From M3007 sp040383605 (lineage in GTDB: Bacteria; Bacteroidota; Bacteroidia; Chitinophagales; Saprospiraceae), in the NCBI GenBank assembly GCA_040383605.1, contig JBEIDF010000003.1, positions 1 to 64,000 of the forward strand: a stretch of 64,000 nt of DNA, in the 5' to 3' direction. Below the pieces are notes generated by a model. It saw only the letters and a list, made by a program, of their open reading frames with translations. It did not search any database and had not been told where the DNA came from. Position numbers and translations under genes: made by a program. Of the stretch, positions 44,920 through 52,991 are shown piece after piece. The stretch's first letter is position 1; the number at the start of each line of letters is the position of its first letter.

Positions 44920-46881
44920 ATGTCTTCGAGCGCCGCTCCTACGCAAAACAACAGTCACCACCGCCTGACCATGGCGGGCTTAATGATAACCCTGGGCATT
45001 ATTTACGGCGATATCGGTACCTCGCCGCTGTATGTCATGCGAGCAGTCGTGGGCGACGATCCGGTACGCGCAGAGACCATCCTGGGCGCAGTTTCACTGG
45101 TATTTTGGACGCTTACTATCCAGACTACGCTAAAGTATGTGCTCTTGGTGTTGCAGGCGGATAATAATGGCGAGGGCGGGATTTTTTCACTCTACACACT
45201 GATTCGCCACCGAGGCAAATGGCTGCTTTTCCCAGCCATGATCGGCGGCTGCTCCGTGCTGGCAGAAGGGATGATCACGCCCCCAATTTCGGTTTGTTCT
45301 GCGATTGAGGGTTTGGAAATACGCTACCAAGGGATTCCGACGGTGCCCATCACGGTCGTGATTATCAGCCTGCTGTTTTTGTTTCAGCGCTTCGGAACGG
45401 CCGCAGTCGGCCGGTTTTTCGGGCCGGTGATGGTGACTTGGTTTTCGATGCTCGGACTGCTGGGAATTTCGCAAATCAGCGGCCAGCCCGAAATTCTGAA
45501 AGCGCTTAGCCCGCATTATGCCGTACAAATGTTGCTGACCAACAAAAATGCCTTGGTCATCATGGGCGCCGTTTTTTTGTGCACGACCGGAGCAGAAGCG
45601 CTGTACGCCGACCTGGGGCACTGCGGCAAACGGAATATCCGCATCAGCTGGATTTTTGTAAAAACCATGCTGGTGATAAACTACCTGGGACAGGCAGCCT
45701 GGTGTATGCAGTATGAAGGACAACCATTGCCTACCAATCCTTTTTATGGAGTGATGCCGGATTGGTTTCTGTTTTTCGGAATTGGAATTGCTACCATGGC
45801 GGCCATTATCGCCAGCCAGGCAATGATCTCCGGCTCGTTTACGCTAGTGAGCGAGGCGATCCGTCTGGACTTGCTGCCGAAACTCACCGTAAATTTCCCT
45901 TCCCACCTGAAAGGCCAACTGTATGTACCGGCAGTCAATACCTTCCTCTGGATCGGTTGTATCGCGGTGGTGATCATTTTTAAAGACAGCGCACACATGG
46001 AAGCCGCGTACGGTTTATCCGTGACGCTCACCATGCTCATGTCCACCCTGCTGCTGTCTAACTATTTGGTAATCCGGCGAAATCCGCCGGTGCTCATCTG
46101 GCTTTTCCTCATCTGGTACCTGCTATTCGAAGGCTCGTTCTTTATTGCCAATGTCATGAAGTTTACAGAAGGAGGCTATATCACCATCGTAATCGCCGCC
46201 CTGCTTTTTCTGCTCATGTACATGTGGGTGCGCGCCAAAGAAATCAAAAAACGCTTCCTGGAAAATGTACGCTTAAACGACTATCTCGACCAGTTGATCT
46301 CGCTGAGCAACGACGAAAATCTCCCAAAATACGCCACCAATCTGGTATTCCTGTCCAGTGCAAAGTCTGAAAAAAAAGTTGAAAAAACAATCTTGTATTC
46401 CATCCTGCAAACCCAGCCCAAGCGGGCCGACGTGTACTGGTTTGTGCACATTCAAGTGACCGACGAGCCCTACACCATGGAATATAAAGTGAATATCCTG
46501 GCGCCCGACGACGTCTATAAAGTCACCTTCCTGCTCGGCTTCCGGGTGGAACAGCGTATGAACCTGTTTTTGAAAAAAGTGGTGGAGGATCTGATTGAGA
46601 GCGGCGAATTGCACATCGAAACCAAGTACCACATCAGCCGGGACGAATATCCTACGGGCGATTTTCGCTTTGTGATCATCCAGGAATTTTTGTCGCACGA
46701 AAACGATTTGCCGGTTTTGGAACAGATCATCATGACAACCTACCTGGCGGTGAAAAGTGTCACCGCTTCGCCCAAAAACTGGTTCGGCCTGGACAGCGAT
46801 TCCGTGGCGCTGGAGAAAGCGCCGCTGGTGCTGCGCAGGGTAAAAGATTGCCAACTGCGGCGCGTGCAGGAACGCATCTAA
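44920..46881 (+). CDS. kup: Kup-type low-affinity potassium transporter
   Basis: 653 residues, close to the usual ~620-650. The N-terminal signature LGIIYGDIGTSPLYVMR is diagnostic of the KUP/HAK/KT family. About 12 membrane segments span ~20-450 and a cytosolic C-terminal domain of ~200 residues follows. It takes up K+ with protons. The gene stands 75 bp after the amylase gene and 10 bp ahead of the glycosyltransferase, so it could share a transcript with the latter. Confidence 0.96.
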   Translation: MSSSAAPTQNNSHHRLTMAGLMITLGIIYGDIGTSPLYVMRAVVGDDPVRAETILGAVSLVFWTLTIQTTLKYVLLVLQADNNGEGGIFSLYTLIRHRGKWLLFPAMIGGCSVLAEGMITPPISVCSAIEGLEIRYQGIPTVPITVVIISLLFLFQRFGTAAVGRFFGPVMVTWFSMLGLLGISQISGQPEILKALSPHYAVQMLLTNKNALVIMGAVFLCTTGAEALYADLGHCGKRNIRISWIFVKTMLVINYLGQAAWCMQYEGQPLPTNPFYGVMPDWFLFFGIGIATMAAIIASQAMISGSFTLVSEAIRLDLLPKLTVNFPSHLKGQLYVPAVNTFLWIGCIAVVIIFKDSAHMEAAYGLSVTLTMLMSTLLLSNYLVIRRNPPVLIWLFLIWYLLFEGSFFIANVMKFTEGGYITIVIAALLFLLMYMWVRAKEIKKRFLENVRLNDYLDQLISLSNDENLPKYATNLVFLSSAKSEKKVEKTILYSILQTQPKRADVYWFVHIQVTDEPYTMEYKVNILAPDDVYKVTFLLGFRVEQRMNLFLKKVVEDLIESGELHIETKYHISRDEYPTGDFRFVIIQEFLSHENDLPVLEQIIMTTYLAVKSVTASPKNWFGLDSDSVALEKAPLVLRRVKDCQLRRVQERI

Positions 46882-46891
46882 ACCACGCAAT

Positions 46892-47863
46892 ATGAAAATT
46901 CTGGTTTTGCGGTTTAGCTCGATCGGTGATATTGTCCTGTGCTCCCCGGTGCTGCGTTGCCTGCAACGACAATTGGGCGCCGAAGTGCATTTTTTGACCA
47001 AAAAACGCTTCGCCAGCGTGATTGAGCACAATCCGCATATCCAAAAATTATTCCTCTTTGAGCAGTCGGTCGGAGAGGTAATCCCGGCGCTCCGGCAGGA
47101 AAAATACGACCTGGTGGTGGACTTGCACCGCAACCTGCGCAGTATGCAGGTAAAACTCGCGCTGATGCGCCCCTGGCGGAGTTTCAACAAACTAAACATC
47201 CAAAAATGGCTGCTGGTACGCACTGGCCTTAACCTACTGCCCGAAAAGCACATCGTCCACCGATACTTAGACACCGTACGCCACCTCGGCGTCCGGTACG
47301 ACGGTGAAGGACTCGATTTTTTCATTCCACCGGAATCGGAACTCGACCCCGCCGTACTGCATCCCGCCCTGCGCAAAAATGCCTATACAGCCCTGGTAAT
47401 CGGCGCCACGCACGCCACCAAGCGCTTGCCAACGGACAGACTGACGGAATTATGCCGACGTATCCACGGGCCGGTGGCGCTGCTCGGCGGCGACTCAGAG
47501 GCGGAAGCCGGTCGGGAAATCAGCGCCGCCGGAGATCATATACTAAATTTTTGCGGGAAACTGACGCTGCACCAATCGGCTTCCCTCCTGAAACAAGCAG
47601 CACAGGTCATCACCCACGACACCGGACTGATGCACATTGCCGCAGCCTATCGCAAGCCCATCGTATCGGTTTGGGGGAGCACGACCCCGGCCTTTGGCAT
47701 GGCGCCTTTTTATCCGGACGGCATGGCGCCCGCCCGGATTGTAGAGGCTGCCGGACTATCGTGTCGGCCCTGCTCCAAAATCGGCTTCGACGCCTGCCCC
47801 AAAGGTCATTTTCGCTGTATGCGCGATTTGGATTTGGCGCGCATCACCGCAGAAAACAGGTAA
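46892..47863 (+). CDS. Family 9 glycosyltransferase (heptosyltransferase-like)
   Basis: 323 residues. It begins with MKILVLRFSSIGDIVLCSPVLRCL, the GT9 N-terminal signature, and has the donor-site motif ITHDTGLMHIAAAYRKPIVSVWGSTTP in the C-terminal Rossmann half. Members transfer heptose or related sugars to lipid A core; a role in LPS core assembly at the inner membrane is likely. Complete in length. It starts 10 bp after kup. Confidence 0.92.
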   Translation: MKILVLRFSSIGDIVLCSPVLRCLQRQLGAEVHFLTKKRFASVIEHNPHIQKLFLFEQSVGEVIPALRQEKYDLVVDLHRNLRSMQVKLALMRPWRSFNKLNIQKWLLVRTGLNLLPEKHIVHRYLDTVRHLGVRYDGEGLDFFIPPESELDPAVLHPALRKNAYTALVIGATHATKRLPTDRLTELCRRIHGPVALLGGDSEAEAGREISAAGDHILNFCGKLTLHQSASLLKQAAQVITHDTGLMHIAAAYRKPIVSVWGSTTPAFGMAPFYPDGMAPARIVEAAGLSCRPCSKIGFDACPKGHFRCMRDLDLARITAENR

Positions 47864-47925
47864 TAAGCCCGTTCAAATACCCACTTGGAAAAGATGCAAA
47901 TAAGATCGCCCAAAGAATGAAAAAC

Positions 47926-47943
47926 CGGCTTTTTCAAAAGCCG
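47926..47943. terminator. Hairpin downstream of the glycosyltransferase gene
   Basis: CGGCTTTT (47926-47933), TC loop, AAAAGCCG (47936-47943). The T-run following the stem is on the minus strand, so as a terminator it would act against antisense transcription; on the plus strand it is only a hairpin. Confidence 0.35.
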
Positions 47944-48055
47944 ATGCGCGCCACAAGTCCATCAAAACTCCGGTAGAAACTGTGCATAAACGACAAAAAA
48001 CGACTTTTAAATAAATTTTCGAAACAAGTGCTTTAATACTTAAGGCATTTTGCCC

Positions 48056-48062
48056 TATTTTG
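48056..48062 (+). promoter_or_regulatory. Possible -7 promoter box of the porP-type gene
   Basis: TATTTTG followed by TGCCC, 38 bp before the ATG. Similar to the boxes before the esterase and STAS genes but not an exact TAnnTTTG. Confidence 0.3.
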
Positions 48063-48099
48063 TGCCCTACTTAATCCGCGTGCTACAAAACCACCCTAT

Positions 48100-49137
48100 A
48101 TGCAGCGTAAGAAACTACTTCTATTCCTCCTCGCAGCCCTCACCGGGTACCTGGCACAGAGCCAGGACTACCACTTCACGCAATTTTATATGTCGCCCCT
48201 GACCATGAATCCTGCGCAAACCGGGCAGTTTTCGGGCACCGTGCGCATTGGCGGTATTTACCGCGACCAGTACGGCAGCGTGGTTAAGAATCAATTCAGC
48301 ACACCCTCGTTTTTCGTGGACGCCCCCCTGCGCGGTCTGCGCAAGCGCGACTGGATCGGCGTAGGCGCTGCATTCGTCACCGACAAAGCAGGCGCAGCTG
48401 CACTCACCCGCACCACCTTTTCACTGAGCGGCGCCTATCACCTGTCATTGGATAAAAAAGGCAACACGTATCTGTCTATCGGAGGCCAGTATGGCAACGA
48501 ATCCCGGAGCGTCAACCGGGATCGGCTGCAACTGGAGGATCACCTGCTCACCGGAAAGCCCGTCAATCAGAGCAATGATTATAACAGCATCCGGGGCGGC
48601 CAAGATCGCCCATCGTTCGCAGATATCAACGGCGGCATCCAGTTGACTGCCAAACTAAACAAAAAAATGGACGTGAACGTCGGCTATGCGCTGTACCATA
48701 TCGGCCGATCCAACTACAGCCTCTTCTCTGGCCAACAAGGCGGCGGCTTTGCCAAAATGCCGCGCCGCTCCGTTATTCACGGGCGCTTTAATGTCGCAAT
48801 GAACGATAAGGTCACGATCAGTCCGACCTTTCTGTACCAAACCATGGCCGGCGCAGACGAAATTATGGTGCAGGGACTGGCCTCTTACCTGTTCAATGAA
48901 AAAAAGGATATCACGCTGCAAGCCGGCTTGAGCTATCGCCTCGCCGACGCGCTGAACCTCAGCCCAATTGTCGGTATGCGCTACAAAGACCTGCGGGTAG
49001 GATTCGCTTATGATATCAATACTGGCAGCCTGGCGAATGTGTCGTCCCGTGGCGGCTTTGAAATAGCCGCGAATTATATTATTAAAATTTACAAACCCGC
49101 TGTCAACAAGCCGCGTGTATTGTGCCCGCGGTTCTAA
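48100..49137 (+). CDS. PorP/SprF family T9SS membrane protein
   Basis: 345 residues. A signal peptide ending near LAQSQD precedes YHFTQFYMSPLTMNPAQTGQF, the conserved N-terminus of PorP/SprF proteins. The rest alternates amphipathic strands as expected of an outer-membrane beta-barrel. In Flavobacterium, SprF is needed for secretion and surface attachment of SprB, which has the same C-terminal domain type as the giants at the start of this window. It is followed at 40 bp by the PorE-like OmpA gene, a standard pairing. Whether it serves the local giants is inference. Confidence 0.92.
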   Translation: MQRKKLLLFLLAALTGYLAQSQDYHFTQFYMSPLTMNPAQTGQFSGTVRIGGIYRDQYGSVVKNQFSTPSFFVDAPLRGLRKRDWIGVGAAFVTDKAGAAALTRTTFSLSGAYHLSLDKKGNTYLSIGGQYGNESRSVNRDRLQLEDHLLTGKPVNQSNDYNSIRGGQDRPSFADINGGIQLTAKLNKKMDVNVGYALYHIGRSNYSLFSGQQGGGFAKMPRRSVIHGRFNVAMNDKVTISPTFLYQTMAGADEIMVQGLASYLFNEKKDITLQAGLSYRLADALNLSPIVGMRYKDLRVGFAYDINTGSLANVSSRGGFEIAANYIIKIYKPAVNKPRVLCPRF

Positions 49138-49177
49138 GACCCATTCCCAATTCAGACTTTCAATTTTTATCCATTAT

Positions 49178-51208
49178 ATGAAAAAATCGCTGCTACTGCT
49201 ACCGCTGCTCGCTTTGTTGCTTCAGGAAATGGCGGCACAACCCCTCAATACCTCCACGCCGGAAAAAAATAAGGAGGCAGCCAAAGAGGCCATGGCCACC
49301 GGAAATCCGTACGAGGCGTTGCTGAAATTCCAAGAGGTGTATGACGACACGAAGGATAAGGACGTGAATGTTACCATCGCGAAGTTGAACTACGAACTGC
49401 GCGACTACGAACGCGCAGAACGCACGCTCAGCCGCCTGGTGCTCCGCGACCGCAAACAGGAATATACCGAACTGAAGTATCTGCTGGCCATGTGCCTCAA
49501 ATACAACGGCAAATACCCGGAAGCCGTGGATATGTTCAAGCAGTATATCAGCGACGGCGCCGATGAAAAACTCAAGGCGTCCGCCCGACTCGAGCTGGAA
49601 GGCTGCGAAATGGCGCGCAAAGCCAAACAGCCGGAAACGCTCACGGTGAATAACCTGGGCAAGAAAGTAAATAGCCCGCAAACAGAGTCCTCCCCCATTC
49701 TCCGCGATGGACAACTCTATTTCACCTCGCTCCAAGCGAAAGATATCATCACGCTGGATGGCAAGGAAGGCGACTGGTACGCCAAAATCTACACGGCAAC
49801 ACCCGGCGCGCCAGGCGCTGAATACGGAGAACCAACGGCCCTCGGAACACAAATTAACCGGGAAGGATGGAATCAAGGGAATGTGCATGTGACCGCCGAC
49901 GGCCAAACTATGTACTTCACCCGGGTAGAAATGGAGAATAACATCATGAAAACCTCCAAAATCTACTATGCCACCAAGGGCGCCGACGGCTGGGGCGCCG
50001 CCAACGAGGTGGTCGGCGTAAATGGCGAATACATCGCAAAACACCCCGCTGAAGGTGAACTTTTCGGCGAAAAAGTGCTGTTCTTCGCAGCCGATATCCC
50101 CGGCGGCGAAGGCGGCTACGATATTTATTATGCCGCGAAAAAAACAGACGGCGTATTCGGACTGCCGGTCAATCTCGGTAAAGTTATCAATACGCCCGGC
50201 GAAGAAGCCAGCCCATTCTACCAAGATGGCAAACTGTTCTTTGCATCCAATGGCAGGCCCTCGATGGGCGGACTGGACATCTTCGAAAGCCAATGGAACG
50301 GCGCGGTTTGGTCCGCGCCCGTCAACCTCGGCCCGGGAATCAACTCCAGCGTGGATGACCAGTTCTACACCCGCGCAGCAGACGGCTTCAAAGGGTACGT
50401 GGTCAGCAACCGACCCGGTCCCAATAATCTCAAAAGTAAAACCTGCTGCGACGATATTTATGTCTGGGAACAAGAACGCGTCAAAGTGGATCTGATGGCC
50501 ACCGTGTTCCGCTTCCGCCGTAAAAATGAAAAGGAAAACCAGCCGCTGCCCGGCGCTACCGTGCAGGTCTTCGACGTAACCGAAAAAGATCCCGCCAAGG
50601 TGGACGCGCGCACCAATTCAGCCGGCAACGACTTCCCCTTCGCCCTCCAACCGGAAAAATCCTACATGGCGATCGCTACCCGTGAAGGCTATCAGTCAGA
50701 TACCCTTACCTTCAATACCGTGGGCGTACGCAGATCGGTAAAAGTGGATAAAAAATTCACGCTCCGTATGGATCGCAAGGAACCGGACAGCATCGTGGTC
50801 ACGATCAATGAGCCGATCCGCCTCAACAGCATTTACTACGACTTCAACGACGATAAAATCCTGCCGGACGCAGAACCCGATCTGCAATATCTCACCGATA
50901 TTATGAAGCAGTATCCGGATATCAAAATCGAACTGTCTTCACACACCGACGCGCGCGGCAACGACGATTACAACCAAAAACTCTCCCAACGCCGCGCCGA
51001 AAGCGCACGCCGCTGGCTCGTGGAACGCGGCGGAATTAACGCTGACCGAATCGCACCTGTAGGCTATGGAGAAAAACAACTCCTGAATCAGTGCCAAAAT
51101 GGCGTCGAATGCACTGAAGACGAACACCGCTTCAACCGCCGCACAGAGTTTAAGATTATCTCCGGGCCGACGACGATTACGATTGAACGGAAAGAGAAGA
51201 AAGAGTGA
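49178..51208 (+). CDS. PorE-like OmpA family protein (TPR, WD40/PD40 propeller, Cna-like/CRD, OmpA)
   Basis: 676 residues from the ATG at 49178, which begins a signal peptide (MKKSLLLLPLLALLLQEMAAQ). Order: TPR-like helices (~30-150, GNPYEALLKFQEVYDDTKD), a beta-propeller of PD40-type blades (~165-415, SSPILRDGQLYFTS, ASPFYQDGKLFFASNGR), a carboxypeptidase-regulatory-like domain (~440-520, LPGATVQVFDV), and an OmpA C-terminal peptidoglycan-binding domain (~560-676, NSIYYDFND, SSHTDARGNDDYNQKLSQRRAES). This is the order described for PorE, which links the T9SS to peptidoglycan. It overlaps no gene and follows the PorP/SprF gene. It could be PorE itself or one of several paralogues that accompany PorP-like proteins. 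Confidence 0.9.
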   Translation: MKKSLLLLPLLALLLQEMAAQPLNTSTPEKNKEAAKEAMATGNPYEALLKFQEVYDDTKDKDVNVTIAKLNYELRDYERAERTLSRLVLRDRKQEYTELKYLLAMCLKYNGKYPEAVDMFKQYISDGADEKLKASARLELEGCEMARKAKQPETLTVNNLGKKVNSPQTESSPILRDGQLYFTSLQAKDIITLDGKEGDWYAKIYTATPGAPGAEYGEPTALGTQINREGWNQGNVHVTADGQTMYFTRVEMENNIMKTSKIYYATKGADGWGAANEVVGVNGEYIAKHPAEGELFGEKVLFFAADIPGGEGGYDIYYAAKKTDGVFGLPVNLGKVINTPGEEASPFYQDGKLFFASNGRPSMGGLDIFESQWNGAVWSAPVNLGPGINSSVDDQFYTRAADGFKGYVVSNRPGPNNLKSKTCCDDIYVWEQERVKVDLMATVFRFRRKNEKENQPLPGATVQVFDVTEKDPAKVDARTNSAGNDFPFALQPEKSYMAIATREGYQSDTLTFNTVGVRRSVKVDKKFTLRMDRKEPDSIVVTINEPIRLNSIYYDFNDDKILPDAEPDLQYLTDIMKQYPDIKIELSSHTDARGNDDYNQKLSQRRAESARRWLVERGGINADRIAPVGYGEKQLLNQCQNGVECTEDEHRFNRRTEFKIISGPTTITIERKEKKE

Positions 51209-51278
51209 GGAACGCGGATATTCGACTCCTGTGATGGTTGCATTTGATCTGGAAATATGCGTTTTTTGCCCTAAAATC

Positions 51279-51322
51279 AGTTAGATCAGACTATAGCTAC
51301 TGTGCTACAGTCTGATCTAACT
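51279..51322 (+). terminator. 14-bp hairpin after the OmpA-family gene
   Basis: AGTTAGATCAGACT (51279-51292) pairs perfectly with AGTCTGATCTAACT (51309-51322); after one mismatch the inner TAGC/GCTA also pairs. Outside it GCCCTA (left) and TAGGGC (right, near 51347) form a second, looser pair. Likely terminator for the PorP/OmpA unit, or a small palindromic repeat. Confidence 0.6.
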
Positions 51323-51394
51323 TTCTGTTTTTGGCGGAATATAGGGCTTTGGAGCCAGACAGCGAGCCGATGAAACATCCGTCTATGATTTTCT

Positions 51395-51440
51395 GCCGAA
51401 GTCAAAAATAGGTCTATTTTTTTTCAACTTTGGCTTTTTT
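51395..51440 (+). terminator. Hairpin with T-run
   Basis: GCCGAAGT (51395-51402) pairs with ACTTTGGC (51427-51434, one G-T), and inside it AAAAATAG (51404-51411) pairs with CTATTTTT (51414-51421). Six T follow (51435-51440). A good second intrinsic terminator. Confidence 0.6.
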
Positions 51441-51502
51441 GAGGGCATACAGCCGGAACAATGTAACTGTAAGAAGGCGAAAAAAAGGATTATTTTTCCT
51501 TC

Positions 51503-51578
51503 GTAACTGGTTAGCAGGTTGCATCTGAGCAAAAAAAGAATCCATTTTTGGCTCAGACGCGACCTGCTAACCAGTTAC
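51503..51578. repeat. 76-bp palindromic element, copy A (short form)
   Basis: Ends GTAACTGGTTAGCAGGT and its reverse complement. The arms continue through a TCTGAGC / GCTCAGA pair to a short A/T-rich loop. The right 24 bases (51550-51573) are identical to the right arm of copy B (51957-51980). Copy A looks like copy B with its centre deleted. No coding capacity. Confidence 0.75.
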
Positions 51579-51753
51579 TATACAGAATCGCCACGGGTGT
51601 TGTTCAGATACCAGCTGGCCCGGCGGAGTTCAGGCGCCTACCGGGTGCGATTGATGACAAGAATGGGCAGAAAACTGCCTTAATCATCTTTTAAGTATAA
51701 TATATTGCATTTTTAGTTTTTTTTAAAAAAATGTTTTTTAATAAATGTTTTAA

Positions 51754-51761
51754 TATCTTTG
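51754..51761 (+). promoter_or_regulatory. Putative -7 promoter box for the fibre-like gene
   Basis: TATCTTTG, identical to the ffh box and an exact TAnnTTTG match, preceded by a very A/T-rich block. Start would be near 51768, giving a ~245-nt leader that contains palindromic copy B and a small AAGCCT/AGGCTT hairpin at 51773-51787. Confidence 0.4.
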
Positions 51762-51823
51762 CTAATTCAAATAAGCCTTGCAGGCTTTGTATCAGAAAAC
51801 AAGGCGCCACACGATAAATAATA

Positions 51824-51985
51824 GTAACTGGTTAGCAGGATCGCTGTCTGGCCCAAAAAGTCCCATTTTCCGCCATACTTCGCAATTTTTTTTGACCATA
51901 GCGTTGCTATGGCCTGCAAAAAATCACTTCGTCTGGCAAAAAATGGATCCTTTTTTGGCTCAGACGCGACCTGCTAACCATTTAC
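51824..51985. repeat. 162-bp palindromic element, copy B (long form)
   Basis: Ends GTAACTGGTTAGCAGG and CCTGCTAACCATTTAC. The arms are imperfectly complementary along the whole length and close on CCATAGC GTT GCTATGG at the centre. The inner block 51912-51937, read on the minus strand (GCCAGAC, 7 bases, TTTTTTGCAGGC), matches 19358-19382 in the element at 19.3 kb. It ends 28 bp before the fibre-like gene start and would form a long hairpin in that gene's leader. Confidence 0.75.
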
Positions 51986-52012
51986 AAATAATAACAATTA
52001 TCCTTTACTTTT

Positions 52013-52945
52013 ATGCTCATGAAAAAGTTTACCTCCTCAATGGTTTCATTTCAATTTACAAAATATTTTTTTTCGCGTACTATAGTAGGGCTCTTGTTGA
52101 CCCTGGCGTTCACCCTGCAACTACAGGCGCAAAACCCCAAGATCAGCATTCAGGGCACCCTCCGGGCTGCCAACGGCACTTCGGTTGCGGATGGCACTTA
52201 CAACGTGACATTCAAGTTTTACCGCGACTCTACAGGTGGTACGGCTCTTTGGCAGGAAACGGCCCCCGTGGAAGTAGTGGGAAGTATTTACAGCCACTAC
52301 CTGGGCAGCATTACAGCACTGGATGGGGCTGATTTCGACTCCACCATTTACCTGGGCGTTGTGGTGAATAACTACGAACTCATCCCGCGGACGGAACTGT
52401 CCTATTCGCCATACGCCCTTTCTGTCGCCTTTGCTCAAAAAGTTGTCTGCTCTGGTGCAGTGGGCGATGTGAAATATTCTATCTTGAATCCCACACAATT
52501 TGCCGCTGTAAACGGCGATTGCTGGGTGCCGATGGATGGTCGCACTATAACGGGTTCCAGTCTGGCAATGATTTCCGGTTTAACAATGCTTCCTGACGGC
52601 GGCGGTTTGTTTATTCGCGGACAAGAGTTTAGCGGGGGCGCTGATAATGATCCGGAGCGTAGTTCGGGGAGTGCGATTGCAACGCTGCAACAGGATGTTT
52701 TTGAAAGCCATAATCACTCGATGAATACTGCGGGCTCACACGCACATGCTTTGGGTACTCGCGGGTTTCTAACAGATGCAGCAGCGGCTGGTCTTGATTA
52801 TAATAACGGGGCCGACGGCTCAGGCGATGATCAAAATGCCTTCTCACAAAGCGCCGGTTCGCACACACATACGATCAACGATACCGGCGGTGCTGAAACC
52901 CGCCCTAAAAACCTGAACTTCTGGGTATACATTCGAATCAATTGA
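52013..52945 (+). CDS. Secreted fibre-like protein with C-terminal tail-collar region
   Basis: 310 residues; an ATG at 52019 would serve equally. A long signal region ends in LQLQAQ (~37-42). The N-terminal domain (~44-155: KISIQGTLRAANGTSVADGTYNVTFKFY ... ELIPRTELSYSPYALSVA) is a beta-rich module common in Bacteroidota exported proteins. The C-terminal half has collar-like features: WVPMDGRTITGS, LPDGGGLFIRGQE, and three HxH motifs (HNH, HAH, HTH), which bind metal at the tips of phage fibres. It ends NLNFWVYIRIN, typical of collar proteins. No phage genes are near. It precedes the LamG giant by 46 bp and may be its partner on the surface; that is inference. Confidence 0.75.
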   Translation: MLMKKFTSSMVSFQFTKYFFSRTIVGLLLTLAFTLQLQAQNPKISIQGTLRAANGTSVADGTYNVTFKFYRDSTGGTALWQETAPVEVVGSIYSHYLGSITALDGADFDSTIYLGVVVNNYELIPRTELSYSPYALSVAFAQKVVCSGAVGDVKYSILNPTQFAAVNGDCWVPMDGRTITGSSLAMISGLTMLPDGGGLFIRGQEFSGGADNDPERSSGSAIATLQQDVFESHNHSMNTAGSHAHALGTRGFLTDAAAAGLDYNNGADGSGDDQNAFSQSAGSHTHTINDTGGAETRPKNLNFWVYIRIN

Positions 52946-52989
52946 CGAAGAGGGAAACCCGTTTATTTCACTGTTAAATCGTCAATTGA
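52938..52989 (+). promoter_or_regulatory. 11-bp inverted repeat between the fibre-like and LamG genes
   Basis: TCAATTGACGA (52938-52948, includes the stop codon) and TCGTCAATTGA (52979-52989) frame a 30-nt loop and end 2 bp before the next ATG. It could hide the start region of the LamG gene in a joint transcript, or be a weak terminator. No T-run. Confidence 0.35.
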
Positions 52990-52991
52990 AC

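Larger units (their letters stand above)
51209..51823. other. 800-bp palindrome-rich gene-free stretch (left part)
   Basis: From 51209 to 52012 no gene is supported. The stretch contains, in order, two terminator-like hairpins, two copies of a palindromic element and a candidate promoter, all listed separately. What remains is A/T-rich filler, with GTAACTG also present at 51463 ahead of the first element copy. Confidence 0.7.

Noticed and set aside
46273..47376. 367-codon minus-strand open frame across the kup / glycosyltransferase junction
   Set aside because: Spans the ends of two real genes on the other strand and shows no motif.
49199..50473. 424-codon minus-strand open frame opposite the PorE-like gene
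   Set aside because: Antisense shadow; Phe/Val/Ala-rich with no family motif.
52013..52945. Contractile injection or tailocin locus
   Set aside because: A fibre-like protein alone; no sheath, tube, baseplate or spike genes in the window, and both neighbours are T9SS-type cargo or secretion genes.
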